A stretch of 5,104 bases of DNA. It comes from Myroides sp. (lineage in GTDB: Bacteria; Bacteroidota; Bacteroidia; Flavobacteriales; Flavobacteriaceae). The number at the start of each line of letters is the position of its first letter. Position 1 is the first letter of the stretch. This document shows positions 1-4,639 of the stretch, piece by piece. A program made the position numbers and the translations under genes. The notes under the pieces are model-generated. The model saw only the letters and a program-made list of their open reading frames with translations. It did not search any database and was not told the DNA's origin. The stretch covers positions 1 through 5,104 of the forward strand of contig JAHAYQ010000030.1 of the NCBI GenBank assembly GCA_018384465.1, read 5' to 3'.

Positions 1-162
1 AAAATTCTGAAGGTTATCCACATATCTAAACAAACGTTGCTTAGAAAGTTCTGTTTTTTGTTGTACGCTAATTTCATATTCGCTTTTGCCAGTGGCAATA
101 TAAACCGATAAAAAAACCACTGCCAACGCAACGATTATAACTACATATTTTAGTACCTTCAT
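1..162 (-). CDS. SRPBCC (polyketide cyclase-like) family protein, N-terminal part only
   Basis: An open frame starts with ATG at 162 and runs off the left edge after 54 codons with no stop. It begins MKVLKYVVII, has one hydrophobic segment at about residues 5-24 (ending SVYIAT), and continues into a polar stretch ending RLFRYVDNLQNF. Flavobacterial membrane-anchored SRPBCC proteins share this plan: one N-terminal helix, a short linker, then a first strand and helix of the type 'APxxxVFxYVNDxxNW'. The assignment rests on that N-terminal resemblance alone, because the ligand-binding domain lies outside the window. The start codon is 6 nt after the stop of the upstream 62-residue gene, so the two are probably co-transcribed. 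There is no clear Shine-Dalgarno sequence. It could instead be an unrelated single-helix membrane protein. Confidence 0.6.
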   Translation of the reverse strand, partial: MKVLKYVVIIVALAVVFLSVYIATGKSEYEISVQQKTELSKQRLFRYVDNLQNF

Positions 163-168
163 AAAAAT

Positions 169-357
169 TTAGTCTTTTAAAACATTTTTTATCAAATAAA
201 GTATCGCAATAAAAGTCAATAAACCAAGTAAAACCCACAAACTGCCTTTGTAATACGTTTTATGCATTTGTAAATCTTTGCGGTACATAATTACGATGAT
301 GATAACGAAAACAATGATAAATGCTACCGCGAAAATGATTTGACCTTGAGAAAACAT
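169..357 (-). CDS. Small two-helix membrane protein, function unknown
   Basis: This gene encodes 62 residues with two hydrophobic segments, at about residues 6-24 (GQIIFAVAFIIVFVIIIVIM) and 40-58 (LWVLLGLLTFIAILYLIK). They are joined by a basic loop YRKDLQMHKTYYKG. By the positive-inside rule the loop should be cytoplasmic, giving a hairpin topology with both ends outside. From memory, small proteins of this shape are common in Flavobacteriaceae, but I know of no assigned function. It is probably the first gene of a two-gene unit with the SRPBCC-like gene, whose start codon lies 6 nt beyond its stop. A TAnnTTTG box 11 nt before the ATG predicts a very short leader. It is a real gene rather than noise because its residue pattern is coherent and it packs tightly between the promoter and the next gene. 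Confidence 0.75.
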   Translation of the reverse strand: MFSQGQIIFAVAFIIVFVIIIVIMYRKDLQMHKTYYKGSLWVLLGLLTFIAILYLIKNVLKD

Positions 358-368
358 ACTTTTTTATA

Positions 369-376
369 CAAATATA
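369..376 (-). promoter_or_regulatory. Bacteroidota -7 box for the 62-residue membrane protein gene
   Basis: The minus strand reads TATATTTG, a perfect match to the Bacteroidota -7 consensus TAnnTTTG. Transcription would begin only about 5-8 nt before the ATG at 357. I see no clear TTG/TTTG -33 element, and that position falls in the T-tract of the ilvE terminator. The promoter is therefore supported by the -7 box alone. Confidence 0.5.
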
Positions 377-390
377 ATTAAATTATTCCA

Positions 391-421
391 TAAAAAAAGA
401 AGCTGTTAAACAGCTTCTTTT
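391..421 (-). terminator. Rho-independent terminator of ilvE
   Basis: An 11-bp perfect inverted repeat (395-405 pairing with 411-421) surrounds the 5-nt loop TTAAA. The stem is AAAGAAGCTG against CAGCTTCTTT plus one outer A-T pair. Read on the minus strand, the hairpin runs into TTTTTTTA (391-398), a U-tract. It begins 2 nt beyond the ilvE stop codon (424-426), as expected for an intrinsic terminator of that gene. Confidence 0.9.
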
Positions 422-423
422 AA

Positions 424-1494
424 TTATATCTTAACGGTCCAGTTAAACGGATCATCTGCTAATTTATTTTGTAGCTTCGTTAACGCTTCTTTTAATTGTA
501 AAGCATACGAATCTTCATCTGCTACTACAGGTAATTGGTAGTAATCTTCTTTATACTGAAAACCTTCAATTTGATTCACTACTGCGGCGGTACCGGCACC
601 AAAAATTTCTTTTAATGTACCATTTTTAGCGGCTTCTACAATAAAATCAACTTTCACTGGCTCTATTTTAAACTCAAATCCTAAGTGTTCACCAATAGCA
701 ATTAAACTTTTACGAGTAACACCGTCTAAAATTCGGTCTGATGTAGGTGCAGTAAATAAAGTATTATCTATTCTAAAAAACACATTCATTGTTCCCGATT
801 CTTCTAAATGAGTATGGGTTGAATCTGTCCAAATTACTTGATTAAAACCTGCTTCTTGAGCTAATTTAGTAGGATAAAACTGAGCAGAATAATTACCGGC
901 AGCTTTAGCAGCTCCAATTCCACCATTTGCGGCTCTACTATAATAATCAGCTATTTGTACTTTAATTTTTCCAGAATAATATGATTTTGCAGGTGACAAT
1001 AAGATGCAAAACAAAAACTCGTTTGATGGACTTGCAATAACACCACTTTCAGTAGCAATCATAAACGGACGGATATATAAAGAATTTCCTAATCCTTTAC
1101 GAACCCAGTCCTTTTCAATGTTGATTAATTCTTTTAAACCACCAATGAAACGATCTTCGTCAATAGCAGGCATTGCTAAACGGATAGCCGATTTATTAAA
1201 ACGCTCAAAATTTTGATCTGGTCTAAACAACCAAATCTCGTCGTTTTCATCTTTATAAGCTTTCATTCCTTCAAAAATAGCTTGCCCGTAGTGAAAAACA
1301 CGCGCTGATGGATCTAAGGTAATAGGTGCATAAGGTTTGATTTCCATCGTTCCCCATTCTCCATTTTTATACTCACATACCAACATGTGATCAGTAAATT
1401 TTGCTCCAAATTTCAGATCTTCAAAATCAAATGTATCGATTTTAGAAGAAGCTACTTTCGTTATCTTTAGGTTGTTTAAAATGTTTGCGTCCAT
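424..1494 (-). CDS. ilvE: Branched-chain amino acid aminotransferase
   Basis: This is a PLP-dependent class IV aminotransferase. It swaps the amino group between Leu, Ile or Val and 2-oxoglutarate in the cytoplasm, the last step of branched-chain synthesis and the first of breakdown. The 356-residue protein matches the longer BCAT form (eukaryotic and many bacterial enzymes) rather than the roughly 300-residue E. coli form. Visible landmarks are FHYGQAIFEGMKAY (67-80), the active-site region GGIGAAKAAGNY (191-202) with Lys197 as the probable Schiff-base lysine, EESGTMN (231-237) with Glu232 placed to contact the PLP pyridine nitrogen, ILDGVTR (255-261) and FGAGTAAVV (298-306) for phosphate and substrate contacts. 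All motifs look intact. The ATG at 1494 gives the expected N-terminus. The gene is monocistronic or weakly read through, ends at a strong hairpin, and is divergent from the DUF4920 operon. Confidence 0.96.
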   Translation of the reverse strand: MDANILNNLKITKVASSKIDTFDFEDLKFGAKFTDHMLVCEYKNGEWGTMEIKPYAPITLDPSARVFHYGQAIFEGMKAYKDENDEIWLFRPDQNFERFNKSAIRLAMPAIDEDRFIGGLKELINIEKDWVRKGLGNSLYIRPFMIATESGVIASPSNEFLFCILLSPAKSYYSGKIKVQIADYYSRAANGGIGAAKAAGNYSAQFYPTKLAQEAGFNQVIWTDSTHTHLEESGTMNVFFRIDNTLFTAPTSDRILDGVTRKSLIAIGEHLGFEFKIEPVKVDFIVEAAKNGTLKEIFGAGTAAVVNQIEGFQYKEDYYQLPVVADEDSYALQLKEALTKLQNKLADDPFNWTVKI

Positions 1495-1541
1495 TTTGCG
1501 TAATACTCTTTTAAAAATTGGTTATGTTGTTTTAAATTTTA

Positions 1542-1549
1542 CAAAATTA
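1542..1549 (-). promoter_or_regulatory. Bacteroidota -7 box for ilvE
   Basis: The minus strand reads TAATTTTG, matching TAnnTTTG, and predicts a leader of roughly 40 nt before the ilvE ATG at 1494. There is no classic TTG -33 element. Instead CGGTTAA (minus strand, 1573-1567) lies 17 nt upstream of the box. The leader shows no clear Shine-Dalgarno sequence, as is usual in this phylum. Confidence 0.5.
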
Positions 1550-1691
1550 CAAAATTTAATTCTTCTTTAACCGCTTAGATTATGTATTTTTCAACAATCA
1601 ATATGTATTCATAGAAATATTTTAAAGTTTCATTTTTTTTAGAAAATATTTGAATTAAAGTCGGTTAAGGCATTTTTTAAACTACATTTTC

Positions 1692-1699
1692 TATATTTG
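1692..1699 (+). promoter_or_regulatory. Bacteroidota -7 box for the lipoprotein-mnmD operon
   Basis: TATATTTG matches TAnnTTTG exactly, 17 nt before the ATG at 1717, so the predicted leader is about 10-12 nt. The spacer upstream is T-rich and lacks a clear TTG -33 element; CGGTTAA (1662-1668) ends 23 nt upstream of the box. Confidence 0.6.
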
Positions 1700-1716
1700 T
1701 AAAAAAATTATAAACA

Positions 1717-2223
1717 ATGAAACAAGTTTTATTGGCAGTAGCAACCATAACTTTTATGGTATCGTGCAACAAAAAAGTTGAGAATGAAATGAATGTGGAT
1801 GCCCCACAAATTTCGTATCAAGTATTTGGCGACAGCATTAGTGCAGAAGGTGCACTTTCTAAAGATGAAATGTTAGCAAAGTATCAAACAATGAGCTTAA
1901 CAGATACCTTGGAAGTTAAATTCGCTTCTGAAATTATATCTACCTGCAAAAAGAAAGGATGTTGGATGACTTTGAATTTAGCAGAGGGAAAAGAAACTTT
2001 TGTAAAATTTAAAGATTATGCTTTTTTTGTTCCCAAAGAAGGAGCCGAAAACCATGCCACTATCATAGCGGGTAAAGCTTTTATTACTGAAACTTCGGTT
2101 GATGAATTGAAACATTATGCCAAAGATGCTGGTAAAACTGAAGAAGAAATTGCCACAATTACAGAACCTAAGGTGGAATATCGTTTTATGGCCGACGGCG
2201 TTTTAATTGCTGAAAACAACTAA
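1717..2223 (+). CDS. DUF4920 domain-containing lipoprotein
   Basis: The 168-residue precursor has a short lipoprotein signal peptide. A hydrophobic stretch at residues 4-15 ends in a lipobox with Cys17 (VSC), so the mature form should be a 152-residue lipid-anchored protein. The next residues (CNKKVENE) lack the acidic cluster right after the Cys that sends Bacteroidota lipoproteins to the cell surface, so I infer it faces the periplasm. The mature part matches my recollection of the flavobacterial DUF4920 family: FGDSISAEGAL (37-47), KFASEI (68-73), CKKKGCWMTL with Cys77 and Cys82, VKFKDYAFFVP (96-106), and a C-terminal SVDELKHYAKDAGKTEEEI helix followed by a strand ending ADGVLIA. The biochemical role is unknown. 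The conserved Cys pair beside Trp suggests a disulfide or metal site, which is inference. It is first in an operon; the next gene's ATG follows its stop with no gap. Confidence 0.88.
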   Translation: MKQVLLAVATITFMVSCNKKVENEMNVDAPQISYQVFGDSISAEGALSKDEMLAKYQTMSLTDTLEVKFASEIISTCKKKGCWMTLNLAEGKETFVKFKDYAFFVPKEGAENHATIIAGKAFITETSVDELKHYAKDAGKTEEEIATITEPKVEYRFMADGVLIAENN

Positions 2224-2676
2224 ATGAAACATTTTTTTTTATTATCTTTTACTGTAATGGTTTTGTTTGGTTGTAACGAAAAGCACAATCAAACCGAGAC
2301 TATTACACCAAAAGATGGCGTACAATCTACTAATTTTCAGATGTATGAAATGTCTGAAATGGCTTCGTTAATGGAACAAATGTACGCCTACAATACACAG
2401 CTTAAAGAACGCATTTTAACTGGTGCACCATTGGGTGAATATCCCCAAGCATTTGATAAGTTACACATCGCCGTTTTAACAGACGCTTCAGATCGTGATG
2501 CTTTTTTTAACGATCAAGCTTTTAAATTTATTGAGGCGCAAAAGGCAGTGTATAATCAAACAGAAAATGCCAAAGAAAATTTTAACAAAATGGTTAATCA
2601 ATGTTTGGAATGCCATGCAAAAAAATGTGGTGGACCAGTACCAAGAATTAAAAAATTGCTTATTCCCGAATTATGA
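2224..2676 (+). CDS. Class II cytochrome c-like lipoprotein with C-terminal CxxCH
   Basis: The 150-residue precursor has a hydrophobic signal (residues 4-15) and lipobox VLFGC with Cys17, predicting a periplasmic lipoprotein. A single heme c attachment motif, CLECH (127-131), lies about 20 residues from the end, preceded by predicted helices. This is the plan of class II cytochromes c (c' and c-556 type), where the CxxCH histidine is the proximal iron ligand. An early helix (about 38-65) carries Met40, 43, 46, 50 and 53, roughly on one face; in c-556 proteins a Met from the first helix supplies the sixth ligand. A third Cys (135) sits just after the heme motif, followed by GGPVPRIKKL, a tail I recall from related flavobacterial proteins. 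The ATG abuts the upstream stop, so the two lipoproteins are likely translationally coupled. Redox partner and function are unknown. The internal frame at 2495-2683 is a shadow. Confidence 0.8.
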   Translation: MKHFFLLSFTVMVLFGCNEKHNQTETITPKDGVQSTNFQMYEMSEMASLMEQMYAYNTQLKERILTGAPLGEYPQAFDKLHIAVLTDASDRDAFFNDQAFKFIEAQKAVYNQTENAKENFNKMVNQCLECHAKKCGGPVPRIKKLLIPEL

Positions 2677-3329
2677 ATCGTGAATTAATTGTTACAGAAG
2701 ACGGTTCACACTCGTTATTTGTGAAAGATTTAGGCGAAACTTTTCACTCTAAACACGGTGCCATACAAGAATCAGTACACGTATATATAAAAAACGGACT
2801 ACAAAACATAGATAAAGAAGCTATTAGTGTTCTAGAATTTGGTTTTGGCACAGGTCTTAATGCTTTGCTTACTTTTGAGTACGCTCAATTACACCACAAA
2901 GAAATCAATTACGAAACTATTGAAGCATACCCTTTACAGCCTCAAGAATACGAGCTATTAAACTATAGCGACTTACTTCGAAGCAACCTAAGTTTGCAAA
3001 CGTTGCATGAGTTGCCTTTTAATGAAGAAGTTGAAGTGGCCAAAAATTTTCGCTTTTTAAAACATCTTTCTAAAATTGAAGATTTTAATTCAGATAAATC
3101 TTTTGATATTATATATTATGATGTTTTTGGATACGATTTTCAAAGTGAACTTTGGAGCGAAAATATTTTAGAAAAAGCTTACCGATTGCTAAAACCTGAT
3201 GGCATATTGGTTACTTATGCTTGTAAAAGTATTGTGAATAAAAGATTAAAACAGATTGGATTTAATATAAAAAAATTAGCCGGACCACCCGGAAAAAGAG
3301 AAATGACATTTGCTGTTAAAAAAATCTAA
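2673..3329 (+). CDS. mnmD: tRNA (5-methylaminomethyl-2-thiouridine)(34)-methyltransferase MnmD
   Basis: This is a SAM-dependent Rossmann methyltransferase of the DUF752/Methyltransf_30 family. It converts nm5(s2)U to mnm5(s2)U at wobble position 34 of certain tRNAs, the last step after MnmE-MnmG. The 218-residue length fits the stand-alone enzyme, without the FAD oxidase half of the fused MnmC. Visible signatures are the family N-terminal motif HSKHGAIQESVHVYI (25-39), the SAM-binding glycine loop VLEFGFGTGLNAL (53-65), a likely ribose-binding acid near Glu84, the catalytic-domain motif YYDVFGYDFQSELW (148-161), and the terminal GPPGKREM (204-211). The 148-161 motif is somewhat divergent: family members usually have a Pro before ELW, and here it is Ser158. 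The ATG overlaps the upstream TGA by 4 nt (ATGA, 2673-2676), so it is translationally coupled to the cytochrome-like gene. The product is cytoplasmic, unlike its operon partners. Confidence 0.9.
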   Translation: MNRELIVTEDGSHSLFVKDLGETFHSKHGAIQESVHVYIKNGLQNIDKEAISVLEFGFGTGLNALLTFEYAQLHHKEINYETIEAYPLQPQEYELLNYSDLLRSNLSLQTLHELPFNEEVEVAKNFRFLKHLSKIEDFNSDKSFDIIYYDVFGYDFQSELWSENILEKAYRLLKPDGILVTYACKSIVNKRLKQIGFNIKKLAGPPGKREMTFAVKKI

Positions 3330-3339
3330 AAATCAACTC

Positions 3340-3365
3340 TTGATCCTCTGTTTTTAGTATATTTA
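3340..3365 (+). promoter_or_regulatory. Possible promoter for the 62-residue orphan gene
   Basis: TTG (3340-3342) and TATATTTA (3358-3365, one mismatch to TAnnTTTG) lie 15 nt apart, a little closer than usual. The second box is 15 nt before the ATG at 3381. There is no strong terminator after mnmD, so read-through from the upstream operon is an alternative source of transcript. Confidence 0.35.
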
Positions 3366-3380
3366 TAAAAAATACATATT

Positions 3381-3569
3381 ATGACAGAACGATTAAATCA
3401 TACGATAAATATTCTTGAAAAAGTAAGCTTTAGTAAAGATTTATTTATCAAGGAAGTAAATAAAGCGATTGCACTTTTGCTTCCGTTTGAAGTTGATCAA
3501 TTAAAAAAATGGATTATTGATTTCACTAAAAATAAATCTGAGTTTGAAGATGTTTTAGTGTTAGTATAA
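3381..3569 (+). CDS. Small soluble hypothetical protein
   Basis: This gene encodes 62 residues with no signal peptide and no membrane segment. The sequence begins MTERLNHTINILEKVSF and continues through KDLFIKEVNKAIALLLP and VDQLKKWIIDFTKNKSEF. The pattern suggests three amphipathic helices with regularly placed Leu/Ile, a compact helical protein in the cytoplasm. I do not recognise a named family, though small helical proteins of this kind are frequent in flavobacterial genomes. It lies 51 nt after mnmD with a candidate promoter of its own, and ends at a strong terminator shared with the convergent oxyR. A proper ATG, a terminator placed just after the stop and coherent residue composition all support a real gene. 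Confidence 0.65.
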   Translation: MTERLNHTINILEKVSFSKDLFIKEVNKAIALLLPFEVDQLKKWIIDFTKNKSEFEDVLVLV

Positions 3570-3605
3570 AAAATAAGGTTGGAAATTTTCCAACCTTATT
3601 TTTTT
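3569..3605. terminator. Bidirectional terminator shared by the orphan gene and oxyR
   Basis: A long inverted repeat with core AAGGTTGGAAA / TTTCCAACCTT centres on 3586. At least 14 consecutive pairs (3571-3584 with 3588-3601) leave a 3-nt loop. T-tracts follow the stem in both directions: TTTTTTT at 3599-3605 on the plus strand and TTATTTTTTAT on the minus strand. It serves the convergent genes ending at 3569 (plus) and 3596 (minus). The oxyR stop codon and its last two Lys codons lie inside the right arm and T-tract. Confidence 0.9.
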
Positions 3606-4537
3606 GGTGCTTTTGGGCTAATGATTGCCACGTCTTGGAAAGCTATTGCCCCCTTAACTACACCCGATATGGTGTTTCTTAAAGCATCAATTATATGAAT
3701 TTTTAATTCATTTTTAGGAAAAATCAAACTCACTTCACGCGATGGTTTGGGATTTGCAAACTCCAACACGTTTTTTTTGTCACTTTCGGTCAATGTTAAC
3801 GTGTGCAAATAAGGTAAAAACGTTACCCCTAGACCTTCGTTTGCCAAACCAATTAATGTTTCAAAACTACCAGAGGTTAATTCAAACCTGCGATTTGGAT
3901 CTAATTTTGAAGCTTTACAAATATTCAATATCCCGTTGGTAAAACAGTGACCGTCTTGCAACAATAATATTTCGTTTATATTTAAATCCTCAGGTGTTAA
4001 TTCTTTTAAATCACCTCTGAACTCTTGCGGAAAATACCCTACAAACGGTTCGTAATACAAAACAATTTCTTTTAAGTCGGCTTCGTTTAAAGGCGTAGCG
4101 GCAATAGCAGCATCTAATTGACCCTTTTGCAATCTACTAATAATTTCCTCTGTAGTATGCTCTTCGATGATTAAATTAATTTTAGGATATTTCTTTATAA
4201 AATTGTTTAGAAACATCGGTAATAAAGTAGGCATAATGGTAGGAATAACCCCTATTTTAAAATCTCCACCAATAAATCCTTTTTGTTGTTCCACTATATC
4301 TTGAATACGATCTGCTTCGTTTACGATATTTTTTGCTTGTTCAACAATTTTTTTTCCTACTTCAGTTAACTGTATCGGTTTTTTATTTCGATCAAAAATT
4401 TTTATATCCAGCTCCTCCTCTAATTTCTGTATTTGCATACTTAAGGTAGGTTGGGTAACAAAACACTTTTCTGCAGCAAGGGTAAAGTTCTGAAATTCTG
4501 CAACAGCAAGCACATAATTTAATTGGGTTATAGTCAT
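3596..4537 (-). CDS. oxyR: LysR-type hydrogen peroxide sensor and regulator OxyR
   Basis: This 313-residue LysR-family regulator has an N-terminal winged helix-turn-helix at about residues 1-60 (FTLAAEKCFVTQPTLSMQIQ at 18-37 is the recognition region), a linker helix to about 85, and a substrate-binding-like effector domain from about 91 to 300. The OxyR identity rests on LLLQDGHC-(8 residues)-C: Cys198 and Cys207 are nine positions apart, as are Cys199 and Cys208 of E. coli OxyR, and the preceding DGHC is shared. Those cysteines form the peroxide-induced disulfide. Cys25 also matches a Cys in E. coli OxyR. In Bacteroides and Porphyromonas, OxyR activates dps, catalase and alkyl hydroperoxide reductase genes; here dps is the divergent neighbour. 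The C-terminal PKAPKK tail is coded partly by the terminator. The ATG at 4537 gives the standard family N-terminus. Confidence 0.95.
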   Translation of the reverse strand: MTITQLNYVLAVAEFQNFTLAAEKCFVTQPTLSMQIQKLEEELDIKIFDRNKKPIQLTEVGKKIVEQAKNIVNEADRIQDIVEQQKGFIGGDFKIGVIPTIMPTLLPMFLNNFIKKYPKINLIIEEHTTEEIISRLQKGQLDAAIAATPLNEADLKEIVLYYEPFVGYFPQEFRGDLKELTPEDLNINEILLLQDGHCFTNGILNICKASKLDPNRRFELTSGSFETLIGLANEGLGVTFLPYLHTLTLTESDKKNVLEFANPKPSREVSLIFPKNELKIHIIDALRNTISGVVKGAIAFQDVAIISPKAPKK

Positions 4538-4587
4538 TGTAAGAGTTTTTAACTATATGTTAATTGAAACTATCGATAATATTAATA

Positions 4588-4595
4588 CAAATATC
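4588..4595 (-). promoter_or_regulatory. Candidate -7 box for oxyR
   Basis: The minus strand reads GATATTTG, one mismatch from TAnnTTTG. It predicts a leader of about 45 nt before the ATG at 4537 and places the candidate palindrome (4563-4586) at and just after the start site, which would suit autorepression. No -33 element is evident. Confidence 0.35.
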
Positions 4596-4608
4596 GGTTT
4601 TTTATTCG

Positions 4609-4616
4609 TAAATTTG
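4609..4616 (+). promoter_or_regulatory. Bacteroidota -7 box for dps
   Basis: TAAATTTG is an exact match to TAnnTTTG, 23 nt before the dps ATG. No good TTG -33 element is present at the usual distance, which fits a promoter that depends on an activator such as OxyR bound upstream. Confidence 0.6.
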
Positions 4617-4639
4617 ATAGTGAATTAAAAAAAGAAATT

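Larger units (their letters stand above)
1495..1716. promoter_or_regulatory. Divergent ilvE / DUF4920-operon intergenic region
   Basis: This AT-rich 222-bp region has no coding capacity that I can support. It holds outward-facing -7 boxes for ilvE (1542-1549) and the lipoprotein operon (1692-1699). Between them are two repeat signals. The 7-mer TTAACCG/CGGTTAA is inverted at 1567-1573 and 1662-1668, one copy upstream of each promoter. The 8-mer TATGTATT is directly repeated at 1581-1588 and 1602-1609, a 21-bp period. Whether either binds a regulator is unknown. Confidence 0.5.
4538..4639. promoter_or_regulatory. Divergent oxyR-dps control region
   Basis: This 102-bp region contains candidate promoters for both genes and a candidate operator. 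The operator is an imperfect palindrome at 4563-4586 centred on the perfect 8-mer TATCGATA (4571-4578), with 8 of its 12 positions pairing. TATCG recurs at 4592-4596, exactly 21 bp on. GATAG at 4616-4620 is the inverse of CTATC at 4570-4574. A LysR-type activator autoregulating itself and driving the divergent gene is the expected arrangement, but direct binding here is inferred. Confidence 0.55.

Noticed and set aside
1004..1216. 70-residue plus-strand open frame inside ilvE
   Set aside because: It is antisense to a well-supported aminotransferase frame, has no promoter or family resemblance, and is a shadow.
1495..1716. Riboswitch or amino-acid leader upstream of ilvE
   Set aside because: The predicted leader is about 40 nt, with no leader peptide rich in Leu/Ile/Val codons and no stable hairpin visible.
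2495..2683. 62-residue frame overlapping the cytochrome-like gene
   Set aside because: It is a +1-type shadow of a frame that carries a signal peptide and CxxCH; the composition is Lys/Asn-rich noise.
3332..3355. Possible terminator after mnmD (ATCAA/TTGAT hairpin then TTTTT)
   Set aside because: The stem is only 5 bp and AT-rich, and the T-run starts 6 nt after it; too weak to call.
3742..3942. 66-residue plus-strand frame inside oxyR
   Set aside because: It is antisense to conserved OxyR codons, including the redox cysteine region; no independent evidence.
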